From NCBI RefSeq assembly GCF_051014685.1, contig NW_027478883.1, forward strand, positions 186,001 to 250,000: 64,000 bases of DNA. The letters are read 5' to 3'. This stretch comes from Ptiloglossa arizonensis. Lineage: Eukaryota; Arthropoda; Insecta; Hymenoptera; Colletidae. The translations under genes were made by a program, and so were the position numbers. Positions 25,721 to 37,100 of the stretch are shown piece by piece. Below the pieces are notes generated by a model. That model made no database searches and was not told where the DNA came from. It saw only the letters and a list, made by a program, of their open reading frames with translations. Every line of letters starts with the position of its first letter. The stretch's first letter is position 1.

Positions 25721-27400
25721 CCTAGGCCGTTCTAGTTATGCTTGTCGAGCATCAGAACTGCAAAAATTTTGAGTTTCTCAAGCGTTTCTTACCTCAAAAC
25801 AGCCATATCTCGCGAACGGATTGACCAATCCGCAAAATTTCTGTTGCATCTGAAAGTAGAAACTCGCCCGATTACAACGGTATGTGTACTTTTCCCCTAG
25901 GCCACTCTAGTTATTCGTTTCGAGCATCAGAACTGCGAAAATTTTGAGTTTCTCTAGCGTTTCTTACGTCCAAACTGCCATATCTCGCGAACGGATTGAC
26001 CAATCCGCAAAATTTCTGTTGCATCTGAAAGTAGAAACGCGCCCGATTACAACGGTATGCGTACTTTTCCCCTAGGCCGTTCTAGTTATTCGTTTCGAGC
26101 ATTAGAACTGCGAAAATTTTGAGTTCCTCAAGCGTTTCTTACCTCCAAACTGCCATATCTCGCGAACGGATTGACCAATCCGCAAAATTTCTGTTGCACC
26201 AGAAAGTAGGAACTCGCCCAATTACAACGGTATGCGTACTTTTCCCCTAGGCCGTTCTAGTTATTCATTTCGAGCATCAGAACTGCGAAAATTTTGAGTT
26301 TCTCAAGCGTTTCTTACCTCCAAACTGCCATATCTCGCGAACGGATTGACCAATCCGCAAAATTTCTGTTGCACCAGAAAGTAGGAACTCGCCCAATTAC
26401 AACGGTATGCGTACTTTTCCCCTAGGCCGTTCTAGTTATTCATTTCGAGCATCAGAACTGCGAAAATTTTGAGTTTCTCAAGCGTTTCTTACCTCCAAAC
26501 TGCCATATCTCGCGAACGGATTGACTAGTCCGCAAAATTTCTGTTGCATCTGAAAGTAGAAACTCGCCCGATAACAAGGGTATGTGTACTTTTCCCCTAG
26601 GCCGTACTAGTTACTCGTTTCGAGCATCAGAACTGCGAAAATTTTGAGTTTCTCAAGCGTTTCTTACTTCCAAACTGCCATATCTCGCGAACGGATGGAC
26701 CAATCCGCATAATTTCTGTTGCATCTGAAAGTAGAAACTCGCCCGATTACAACGGTATATGTACTTTTCCCCTAGGCCGTTCTAGTTATGCTTGTCGAGC
26801 ATCAGAAATGCGAAAATTTTGAGTTTCTCAAGCGTTTCTTACCTCCAAACTGCCATATCTCGCGAACGGATTGACCGATCCTCAAAATTTCTGTTGCGTC
26901 TGAAAAAAGAAACTCGCCGAAATACAACGGTATGCGTACTATTCCCCTAGGCCGTTCTAGTTATTCGTTGCGAGCATCAGAACTGCGAAAATTTTGAGTT
27001 TCTCAAGGGTTTCTTACCTCCAAACTGTCATATCTCGCGAACGGATTGACGAATCCGCAATATTTCTATTGCACCAAAAAGTAGGAACTCGCCCGATTAC
27101 AACGGTATGCGTACTATTCCCCTAGGCCGTTCTAGTTATTCGTTTCGAGCATTAGAATTGTGAAAATTTTGAGTTTCTCAAGCGTTTCTTACCTCCAAAC
27201 TGCCATATCTCGCGAACGGATTGACCAATCCGCAAAATTTCTGTTGCATCTGAAAGTAGAAACTCGCCCGATTACAACGGTATGCGTACTTTTCCCCTAG
27301 GCCGTTCTAGTTATGCTTGTCGAGCATCAGAACTGCGAAAATTTTGAGTTTCTCAAGCGTTTCTTACCTCCAAACTGCCATATCTCGCGAACGGATTGAC
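25721..27400 (+). repeat. Linker segment between the 11-mer and 6-mer domains
   Basis: No gene is present. The start repeats the block known from 4.37 and 13.99 kb (AAACAGCC, CCACTCTAG, CTTACGTCC, GAAACGCGCCC, GACTAGTCCG, GATAACAAGGG). A TTGCACCAGAAAGTAGGAACTC monomer is doubled near 26085-26435. Single J-like (GATCCTCAAAATTTC, with a GAAAAAAGAAAC change near 26905), A-like and B-like monomers of the 11-mer follow. Confidence 0.8.
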
Positions 27401-29490
27401 CAATCCGCAAAATTTCTGCTGCATCTGAAAGTAGAAACTCGCCCGATTTCAACGGTATTCGTACTTCTCCCCTAGGCCGTTCTAGTTCTTCGTCTCGAGC
27501 ATCAGAACTGCGAAAATTTTGAGTTTTTCAAGCGTTTCCTACCTCCAAACTGCCATATCTCGCGAACGGATTGACCAATCCGCAAAATTTCTGTTGCATC
27601 TGATAGTAGAAACTCGCCCGAAAACAACGGTATGTGTAGTTTTCCCCTAGGCCGTTCTAGTTATTCGTTTCGAGCATTAGAACTGTGAAAATTTTGAGTT
27701 TCTCAAGCGTTTCTTACCTCCAAACTGCCATATCTCGCGAACGGATTGACCAATCCGCAAAATTTCTGTTGCATCTGAAAGTAGAAACTCGCCCGATTAC
27801 AACGGTATGCGTACTTTTCCCCTAGGCCGTTCTAGTTATGCTTGTCGAGCATCAGAACTGCAAAAATTTTGAGTTTCTCAAGCGTTTCTTACCTCCAAAC
27901 AGCCATATCTCGCGAACGGATTGACCAATCCGCAAAATTTCTGTTGCATCTGAAAGTAGAAACTCGCCCGATTACAACGGTATGTGTACTTTTCCCCTAG
28001 GCCACTCTAGTTATTCGTTTCGAGCATCAGAACTGCGAAAATTTTGAGGTTCTCAAGCGTATCTTACCTCCAAACTGCCATATCTCGCGAACGGATTGAC
28101 CAATCCGCAAAATTTCCGTTGCATCTGATAGTAGAAACTCGCCCAAATACAACGGTATGTGTAGTTTTCCCCTAGGCCGTTCTAGTTATTCATTTCGAGC
28201 ATCAGAACTGCGAAAATTTTGAGTTTCTCAAGCGTTTCTTACCTCCAAACTGCCATATCTCCCGAACGGATTGACTAGTCCGCAAAATTTCTGTTGCATC
28301 TGAAAGTAGAAACTCGCCCGATAACAAGGGTATGTGTACTTTTCCCCTAGGCCGTACTAGTTACTCGTTTCGAGCATCAGAACTGCGAAAATTTTGAGTT
28401 TCTCAAGCGTTTCTTACCTCCAAACTGCCATATCTCGCGAACGGATTGACCAATCCGCAAAATTTCTGCTGCATCTGAAAGTAGAAACTCGCCCGATTTC
28501 AACGGTATTCGTACTTCTCCCCTAGGCCGTTCTAGTTCTTCGTCTCGAGCATCAGAACTGCGAAAATTTTGAGTTTTTCAAGCGTTTCCTACCTCCAAAC
28601 TGCCATATCTCGCGAACGGATTGACCAATCCGCAAAATTTCTGTTGCATCTGATAGTAGAAACTCGCCCGAAAACAACGGTATGTGTAGTTTTCCCCTAG
28701 GCCGTTCTAGTTATTCGTTTCGAGCATTAGAACTGTGAAAATTTTGAGTTTCTCAAGCGTTTCTTACCTCCAAACTGCCATATCTCGCGAACGGATTGAC
28801 CAATCCGCAAAATTTCTGTTGCATCTGAAAGTAGAAACTCGCCCGATTACAACGGTATGCGTACTTTTCCCCTAGGCCGTTCTAGTTATGCTTGTCGAGC
28901 ATCAGAACTGCAAAAATTTTGAGTTTCTCAAGCGTTTCTTACCTCCAAACAGCCATATCTCGCGAACGGATTGACCAATCCGCAAAATTTCTGTTGCATC
29001 TGAAAGTAGAAACTCGCCCGATTACAACGGTATGTGTACTTTTCCCCTAGGCCACTCTAGTTATTCGTTTCGAGCATCAGAACTGCGAAAATTTTGAGGT
29101 TCTCAAGCGTATCTTACCTCCAAACTGCCATATCTCGCGAACGGATTGACCAATCCGCAAAATTTCCGTTGCATCTGATAGTAGAAACTCGCCCAAATAC
29201 AACGGTATGTGTAGTTTTCCCCTAGGCCGTTCTAGTTATTCATTTCGAGCATCAGAACTGCGAAAATTTTGAGTTTCTCAAGCGTTTCTTACCTCCAAAC
29301 TGCCATATCTCCCGAACGGATTGACTAGTCCGCAAAATTTCTGTTGCATCTGAAAGTAGAAACTCGCCCGATAACAAGGGTATGTGTACTTTTCCCCTAG
29401 GCCGTACTAGTTACTCGTTTCGAGCATCAGAACTGCGAAAATTTTGAGTTTCTCAAGCGTTTCTTACCTCCAAACTGCCATATCTCGCGA
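27400..29490 (+). repeat. 6-monomer (1050 bp) tandem duplication
   Basis: Two copies, about 27.40-28.45 and 28.45-29.49 kb, share rare marks at exactly 1050 bases: GATTTCAACGGTATTCG, TTCTTCGTCTCGAGC with CGTTTCCTACC, GAAAACAACGG, GAGGTTCTC with GCGTATCTTACC, and TCTCCCGAACGG (28259, 29309). The last changes the usual TCGCGA site. This unit is unrelated in order to the 6-mer at 8-10 kb. Confidence 0.93.
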
Positions 29491-32400
29491 ACGGATTCAC
29501 CAATCCGCAAAATTTCTGTTGCATCTGAAAGTAGAAACTCGCCCGATTACAACGGTATGCGTACTTTTCCCCTAGGCCGTTCTAGTTATTCGTTGCGAGC
29601 ATCAGAACTGCGAAAATTTTGAGTTTCTCAAGGGTTTCTTACCTCCAAACTGTCATATCTCGCGAACGGATTGACGAATCCGCAATATTTCTATTGCACC
29701 AAAAAGTAGGAACTCGCCCGATTACAACGGTATGCGTACTATTCCCCTAGGCCGTTCTAGTTATTCGTTTCGAGCATTAGAATTGTGAAAATTTTGAGTT
29801 TCTCAAGCGTTTCTTACCTCCAAACTGCCATGTCTCGCGAACGGATTGACCAATCCGCAAAATTTCTGTTGCATCTGAAAGTAGAAACTCGCCCGATTAC
29901 AACCGTATGCGTACTTTTCCCCTAGGCCGTTCTAGTTATGCTTGTCGAGCATCAGAACTGCGAAAATTTTGAGTTTCTCAAGCGTTTCTTACCTCCAAAC
30001 TGCCATATCTCGCGAACGGATTGACCAATCCGCAAAATTTCTGCTGCATCTGAAAGTAGAAACTCGCCCGATTTCAACGGTATTCGTACTTCTCCCCTAG
30101 GCCGTTCTGGTTATTCGTTTCGAGCATCAGAACTGCGAAAATTTTGAGTTGCTCAAGCGTTTCTTACGTACAAACTGCCACATCTCGCGAACGGATGGAC
30201 CAATCCGCAAAATTTCTGTTGCATCTGAAAGTAGAAACTCGCCCAATTACAACAGTATGTGTAGTTTTCCCCTAGGCCGTTCTAGTTCTTCGTCTCGAGC
30301 ATCAGAACTGCGAAAATTTTGAGTTTTTCAAGCGTTTCTTACCTCCAAACTGCCATATCTCGCGAACGGATTGACCAATCCGCAAAATTTCTGTTGCATC
30401 TGATAGTAGAAACTCGCCCGATAACAACGGTATGTGTAGTTTTCCCCTAGGCCGTTCTAGTTATTCGTTTCGAGCATTAGAACTGTGAAAATTTTGAGTT
30501 TCTCAAGCGTTTCTTACCTCCAAACTGCCATATCTCGCGAACGGATTGACCAATCCGCAAAATTTCTGTTGCATCTGAAAGTAGAAACTCGCCCGATTAC
30601 AACGGTATGCGTACTTTTCCCCTAGGCCGTTCTAGTTATGCTTGTCGAGCATCAGAACTGCAAAAATTTTGAGTTTCTCAAGCGTTTCTTACCTCCAAAC
30701 AGCCATATCTCGCGAACGGATTGACCAATCCGCAAAATTTCTGTTGCATCTGAAAGTAGAAACTCGCCCGATTACAACGGTATGTGTACTTTTCCCCTAG
30801 GCCACTCTAGTTATTCGTTTCGAGCATCAGAACTGCGAAAATTTTGAGTTTCTCAAGCGTATCTTACCTCCAAACTGCCATATATCGCGAACGGATTGAC
30901 CAATCCGCAAAATTTCCGTTGCATCTGATAGTAGAAACTCGCCCGATTACAACTGTATGTGTAGTTTTCCCCTAGGCCGTTCTAGTTATTCGTTGCGAGC
31001 ATCAGAACTGCGAAAATTTTGAGTTTCTCAAGCGTTTCTTACCTCCAAACTGCCACATCTCGCGAACGGATTGACCAATCCGCAAAATTTCTGTTGCATC
31101 TGAAAGTAGAAACTCGCCCGATAACAAGGGTATGTGTACTTTTCCCCTAGGCCGTACTAGTTACTCGTTTCGAGCATCAGAACTGCGAAAATTTTGAGTT
31201 TCTCAAGCGTTTCTTACCTCCAAACTGCCATATCTCGCGAACGGATTCACCAATCCGCAAAATTTCTGTTGCATCTGAAAGTAGAAACTCGCCCGATTAC
31301 AACGGTATGCGTACTTTTCCCCTAGGCCGTTCTAGTTATTCGTTGCGAGCATCAGAACTGCGAAAATTTTGAGTTTCTCAAGGGTTTCTTACCTCCAAAC
31401 TGTCATATCTCGCGAACGGATTGACGAATCCGCAATATTTCTATTGCACCAAAAAGTAGGAACTCGCCCGATTACAACGGTATGCGTACTATTCCCCTAG
31501 GCCGTTCTAGTTATTCGTTTCGAGCATTAGAATTGTGAAAATTTTGAGTTTCTCAAGCGTTTCTTACCTCCAAACTGCCATGTCTCGCGAACGGATTGAC
31601 CAATCCGCAAAATTTCTGTTGCATCTGAAAGTAGAAACTCGCCCGATTACAACCGTATGCGTACTTTTCCCCTAGGCCGTTCTAGTTATGCTTGTCGAGC
31701 ATCAGAACTGCGAAAATTTTGAGTTTCTCAAGCGTTTCTTACCTCCAAACTGCCATATCTCGCGAACGGATTGACCAATCCGCAAAATTTCTGCTGCATC
31801 TGAAAGTAGAAACTCGCCCGATTTCAACGGTATTCGTACTTCTCCCCTAGGCCGTTCTGGTTATTCGTTTCGAGCATCAGAACTGCGAAAATTTTGAGTT
31901 GCTCAAGCGTTTCTTACGTACAAACTGCCACATCTCGCGAACGGATGGACCAATCCGCAAAATTTCTGTTGCATCTGAAAGTAGAAACTCGCCCAATTAC
32001 AACAGTATGTGTAGTTTTCCCCTAGGCCGTTCTAGTTCTTCGTCTCGAGCATCAGAACTGCGAAAATTTTGAGTTTTTCAAGCGTTTCTTACCTCCAAAC
32101 TGCCATATCTCGCGAACGGATTGACCAATCCGCAAAATTTCTGTTGCATCTGATAGTAGAAACTCGCCCGATAACAACGGTATGTGTAGTTTTCCCCTAG
32201 GCCGTTCTAGTTATTCGTTTCGAGCATTAGAACTGTGAAAATTTTGAGTTTCTCAAGCGTTTCTTACCTCCAAACTGCCATATCTCGCGAACGGATTGAC
32301 CAATCCGCAAAATTTCTGTTGCATCTGAAAGTAGAAACTCGCCCGATTACAACGGTATGCGTACTTTTCCCCTAGGCCGTTCTAGTTATGCTTGTCGAGC

Positions 32401-32870
32401 ATCAGAACTGCAAAAATTTTGAGTTTCTCAAGCGTTTCTTACCTCCAAACAGCCATATCTCGCGAACGGATTGACCAATCCGCAAAATTTCTGTTGCATC
32501 TGAAAGTAGAAACTCGCCCGATTACAACGGTATGTGTACTTTTCCCCTAGGCCACTCTAGTTATTCGTTTCGAGCATCAGAACTGCGAAAATTTTGAGTT
32601 TCTCAAGCGTATCTTACCTCCAAACTGCCATATATCGCGAACGGATTGACCAATCCGCAAAATTTCCGTTGCATCTGATAGTAGAAACTCGCCCGATTAC
32701 AACTGTATGTGTAGTTTTCCCCTAGGCCGTTCTAGTTATTCGTTGCGAGCATCAGAACTGCGAAAATTTTGAGTTTCTCAAGCGTTTCTTACCTCCAAAC
32801 TGCCACATCTCGCGAACGGATTGACCAATCCGCAAAATTTCTGTTGCATCTGAAAGTAGAAACTCGCCCA
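29396..32870 (+). repeat. 10-monomer (1750 bp) HOR, two copies
   Basis: Copies at about 29396-31145 and 31146-32870 share CCATGTCTCGCG (near 29829, 31579), ACAACCGTATGC (29898, 31648), CTTACGTACAAAC, TTCTTCGTCTCGAGC, CTGCAAAAA, CCATATATCGCG (near 30880, 32630) and ACAACTGTATG, all at exactly 1750 bases. The second copy leaves register at about 32868 (CCCAAATAC in place of CCCGATAAC). A more diverged third copy of the second half lies at 39.3-41.2 kb. Confidence 0.93.
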
Positions 32871-33112
32871 AATACAACGGTATGTGTAGTTTTCCCCTAG
32901 GCCGTTCTAGTTATTCATTTCGAGCATCAGAACTGCGAAAATTTTGAGTTTCTCAAGCGTTTCTTACCTCCAAACTGCCATATCTCGCGAACGGATTGAC
33001 TAGTCCGCAAAATTTCTGTTGCATCTGAAAGTAGAAACTCGCCCGATAACAAGGGTATGTGTACTTTTCCCCTAGGCCGTTCTAGTTATGCTTGTCGAGC
33101 ATCAGAACTGCG

Positions 33113-33190
33113 AAAATTTTGAGTTTCTCAAGCGTTTCTTACCTCCAAACTGCCATATCTCGCGAACGGATTGACCAATCCGCAAAATTT
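33113..33190. other. Paired A/T tracts 71 bp apart (example copy)
   Basis: AAAATTTT at 33113-33120 and AAAATTT at 33184-33190 start 71 bases apart and recur in nearly every monomer. A/T tracts of this kind affect curvature and nucleosome placement. The second is sometimes changed, for example CAATATTTC in the monomers with GACGAATCC or GACGAATACG, and CATAATTTC in those with GGATGGACC. Confidence 0.5.
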
Positions 33191-33215
33191 CTGTTGCATC
33201 TGAAAGTAGAAACTC
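33121..33215. other. 8-bp inverted repeat spanning the monomer core (example copy)
   Basis: GAGTTTCT at 33121-33128 is the exact reverse complement of AGAAACTC at 33208-33215, with 79 bases between. The 16-bp dyad lies within this interval, a few bases off its centre. The pair could close a large stem in single-stranded DNA or in a satellite transcript. An 8-bp match in a 175-bp unit can arise by chance, so function is not claimed. Confidence 0.5.
33167..33182. other. 16-bp dyad symmetry in the monomer core (example copy)
   Basis: CGGATTG-AC-CAATCCG is an inverted repeat with 7-bp arms around a 2-bp centre. It lies at unit positions 97-112, right after the TCGCGA palindrome, and is present in most monomers. 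Variants keep some symmetry: GACTAGTC forms its own 8-bp palindrome in the CGGATTGACTAGTCCG type, while the GGATGGACC, GACGAATCC and GACCGATCC types weaken the arms. Dyad-rich sequence able to leave B-form has been proposed as a feature of centromeres without CENP-B boxes. Whether that applies here is inference. Confidence 0.75.
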
Positions 33216-34159
33216 GCCCGATTACAACGGTATGCGTACTTTTCCCCTAGGCCGTTCTGGTTATTCGTTTCGAGCATCAGAACTGCGAAAATTTTGAGTT
33301 GCTCAAGCGTTTCTTACGTACAAACTGCCACATCTCGCGAACGGATTGACCAATCCGCAAAATTTCTGTTGCATCTGAAAGTAGAAACTCGCCCAATTAC
33401 AACAGTATGTGTAGTTTTCCCCTAGGCCGTTCTAGTTCTTCGTCTCGAGCATCAGAACTGCGAAAATTTTGAGGTTTTCAAGCGTTTCTTACCTCCAAAC
33501 TGCCATATCTCGAGAACGGATTGACCAATCCGCAAAATTTCTGTTGCATCTGATAGTAGAAACTCGCCCGATAACAACGGTATGTGTAGTTTTCCCCTAG
33601 GCCGTTCTAGTTATTCGTTTCGAGCATTAGAACTGTGAAAATTTTGAGTTTCTCAAGCGTTTCTTACCTCCAAACTGCCATATCTCGCGAACGGATTGAC
33701 CAATCCGCAAAATTTCTGTTGCATCTGAAAGTAGAAACTCGCCCGATTACAACGGTATGCGTACTTTTCCCCTAGGCCGCTCTAGTTATGCTTGTCGAGC
33801 ATCAGAACTGCAAAAATTTTGAGTTTCTCAAGCGTTTCTTACCTCCAAACAGCCATATCTCGCGAACGGATTGACCAATCCGCAAAATTTCTGTTGCATC
33901 TGAAAGTAGAAACTCGCCCGATTACAACGGTATGTGTACTTTTCCCCTAGGCCACTCTAGTTATTCGTTTCGAGCATCAGAACTGCGAAAATTTTGAGTT
34001 TCTCAAGCGTATCTTACCTCCAAACTGCCATATCTCGCGAACGGATTGACCAATCCGCAAAATTTCTTTTGTATCTGAAAGTAGAAACTCGCCCAATTAC
34101 AACGGTATGTGTACTTCTCCCCTAGGCCGTTCTGGTTATTCGTTTCGAGCATCAGAACT

Positions 34160-37100
34160 GCGAAAATTTTGAGTTGCTCAAGCGTTTCTTACCTCCAAAC
34201 TGCCACATCTCGCGAACGGATTGACCAATCCGCAAAATTTCTGTTGCATCTGAAAGTAGAAACTCGCCCAAATACAACGGTATGTGTAGTTTTCCCCTAG
34301 GCCGTTCTAGTTATTCATTTCGAGCATCAGAACTGCGAAAATTTTGAGTTTCTCAAGCGTTTCTTACCTCCAAACTGCCATATCTCGCGAACGGATTGAC
34401 TAGTCCGCAAAATTTCTGTTGCATCTGAAAGTAGAAACTCGCCCGATAACAAGGGTATGTGTACTTTTCCCCTAGGCCGTTCTAGTTATGCTTGTCGAGC
34501 ATCAGAACTGCGAAAATTTTGAGTTTCTCAAGCGTTTCTTACCTCCAAACTGCCATATCTCGCGAACGGATTGACCAATCCGCAAAATTTCTGTTGCATC
34601 TGATAGTAGAAACTCGCCCGAAAACAACGGTATGTGTAGTTTTCCCCTAGGCCGTTCTAGTTATTCGTTTCGAGCATTAGAACTGTGAACATTTTGAGTT
34701 TCTCAAGCGTTTCTTACCTCCAAACTGCCATATCTCGCGAACGGATTGACCAATCCGCAAAATTTCTGTTGCATCTGAAAGTAGAAACTCGCCCGATTAC
34801 AACGGTATGCGTACTTTTCCCCTAGGCCGTTCTGGTTATTCGTTTCGAGCATCAGAACTGCGAAAATTTTGAGTTGCTCAAGCGTTTCTTACGTACAAAC
34901 TGCCACATCTCGCGAACGGATTGACCAATCCGCAAAATTTCTGTTGCATCTGAAAGTAGAAACTCGCCCAATTACAACAGTATGTGTAGTTTTCCCCTAG
35001 GCCGTTCTAGTTCTTCGTCTCGAGCATCAGAACTGCGAAAATTTTGAGGTTTTCAAGCGTTTCTTACCTCCAAACTGCCATATCTCGAGAACGGATTGAC
35101 CAATCCGCAAAATTTCTGTTGCATCTGATAGTAGAAACTCGCCCGATAACAACGGTATGTGTAGTTTTCCCCTAGGCCGTTCTAGTTATTCGTTTCGAGC
35201 ATTAGAACTGTGAAAATTTTGAGTTTCTCAAGCGTTTCTTACCTCCAAACTGCCATATCTCGCGAACGGATTGACCAATCCGCAAAATTTCTGTTGCATC
35301 TGAAAGTAGAAACTCGCCCGATTACAACGGTATGCGTACTTTTCCCCTAGGCCGTTCTAATTATGCTTGTCGAGCATCAGAACTGCAAAAATTTTGAGTT
35401 TCTCAAGCGTTTCTTACCTCCAAACAGCCATATCTCGCGAACGGATTGACCAATCCGCAAAATTTCTGTTGCATCTGAAAGTAGAAACTCGCCCGATTAC
35501 AACGGTATGTGTACTTTTCCCCTAGGCCACTCTAGTTATTCGTTTCGAGCATCAGAACTGCGAAAATTTTGAGTTTCTCAAGCGTATCTTACCTCCAAAC
35601 TGCCATATCTCGCGAACGGATTGACCAATCCGCAAAATTTCTTTTGTATCTGAAAGTAGAAACTCGCCCAATTACAACGGTATGTGTACTTCTCTCCTAG
35701 GCCGTTCTGGTTATTCGTTTCGAGCATTAGAACTGCGAAAATTTGGAGTTGCTCAAGCGTTTCTTACCTACAAACTGCCACATCTCGCGAACAGATTGAC
35801 CAATCCGCAAAATTTCTTTTGTATCTGAAAGTAGAAACTCGCCCAATTACAACGGTATGTGTACTTCTCCCCTAGGCCGTTCTGGTTATTCGTTTCGAGC
35901 ATCAGAACTGCGAAAATTTTGAGTTGCTCAAGCGTTTCTTACCTCCGAACTGCCATATCTCGCGAAAGGATTGACCAATCCGCAAAATTTCTGTTGCATC
36001 TGAAAGTAGTAACTCGCCCGATTATAACGGTATGTGTTCTTTTCCCCTAGGCCGTGGTAGTTATTCGTTTCGAGCATCAGAACTGCGAAAATTTTGAGTT
36101 TCTCAACCGTTTCTTACCTCCAAACTGCCATATCTCGCGAACGGGTTGACCAATCCGCAAAATTTCTGTTGCATCTGAAAGTAGAAACTCGCCCGATTAC
36201 GACGGTATGCGTACTTTTCCCCTAGGCCGTTCTAGTTATGCTTGTCGAGCATCAGAACTGCGAAAATTTTGAGTTTCTCAAGCGTTTCTTACCTCCAAAC
36301 TGCCATATCTCGCGAACGGATTGACCCATCCGCAAAATTTCTGTTGCATCTGAAAGTAGAAACTCGCCCGATTACAACGGTTTGCGTACTTTTCTCCTAG
36401 GCCGTTCTAGTTATTCGTTGCGAGCATCAGAACTGCGAAAATTTTGAGTTTCTCAAGCGTTTCTCACCTCCAAACTGCCATATCTCGCGAAAGGATTGAC
36501 CAATCCGCAAAATTTCTGTAGCATCTGAAAGTAGTAACTCGCCCGATTACCACGGTATGTGTTCTTTTCCCCTAGGCCGTGGTAGTTATTCCTTTCGAGC
36601 ATCAGAACTGCGAAAATTTTGAGTTTCTCAAGCGTTTTTTATCTCCAAACTGCCATATCTCGCGAACGGATTGACTAATCCGCAAAATTTCTGTTGCATC
36701 TGAAAGTAGAAACTCGCCCGATAACAACGGTATGTATACTTTTCCCCTAGGCCGTACTAGTTACTCGTTTCGAGCATCAGAACTGCGAAAATTTTGAGTT
36801 TCTCAAGCGTTTCTTACCCCCAAACTGCCATATCTCGCGAACGGATTGACCGATCCGCAAAATTTCTGTTGCATCTGAAAGTAGAAACTCGCCCAAATAC
36901 AACGGTATGTGTTCTTTTCCCCTAGGCCACACTAGTTATTCGTTTCGAGCATCAGAACTGCGAAAATTTTGAGTTTCTCAAGCGTATCTTACCTCCAAAC
37001 TGCCATATCTCGCGAAGGGATTGACCAATCCGCAAAATTTCCGTTGCATCTGATAGTAGAAACTCGCCCGATTACAACGGTATGCGTACTTCTCCCCTAG

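Larger units (their letters stand above)
33071..33245 (+). repeat. Reference monomer for the satellite
   Basis: This 175-bp monomer is close to the majority form and is used here as the coordinate frame. Unit positions are CCTAGG 1-6, the variable type tag 8-30, AAAATTTT 43-50, GAGTTTCT 51-58, TCGCGA 90-95, the dyad 97-112, AAAATTT 114-120, AGAAACTC 138-145, and GATTACAACGG about 150-160. Bases 16-30 here read TTATGCTTGTCGAGC, one of the common tag variants. Other tags are TTATTCGTTTCGAGC, TTATTCGTTGCGAGC, TTATTCATTTCGAGC, TTACTCGTTTCGAGC, TTCTTCGTCTCGAGC and TTATTCGTTTGGAGC. CCTAGG and TCGCGA occur once per monomer, so AvrII or NruI digestion should give a 175-bp ladder. Confidence 0.95.
33120..35705 (+). 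repeat. 9-monomer (1575 bp) local duplication
   Basis: The run at about 33120-34130 is repeated at about 34695-35705. The rare marks GAGGTTTTCAAG (33471, 35046) and TATCTCGAGAACGG (33516 and 35086 region) confirm the 1575-base offset. TCTCGAGA replaces the usual TCTCGCGA in both. Differences include CCGCTCTAGTTATGC against CCGTTCTAATTATGC. Between the copies lies the CCCAAATAC, GACTAGTCCG, GATAACAAGGG linker. Confidence 0.88.

Noticed and set aside
33090..33105. RNA polymerase III B-box in GTTTCGAGC/TTGTCGAGC
   Set aside because: It resembles the GGTTCGA core but lacks the CC at the end, there is no A-box at a suitable distance and no T-run terminator in place. The similarity is weak and varies between monomers.
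33217..33231. CENP-B box in the CCCGATTACAACGGT stretch
   Set aside because: On the minus strand it matches 7 of the 9 key positions of the known CENP-B consensus, but TTCG is ACCG. A match this loose is expected about once by chance in two 175-bp units read on both strands, and many monomers have CCCAATTAC, which breaks it further.
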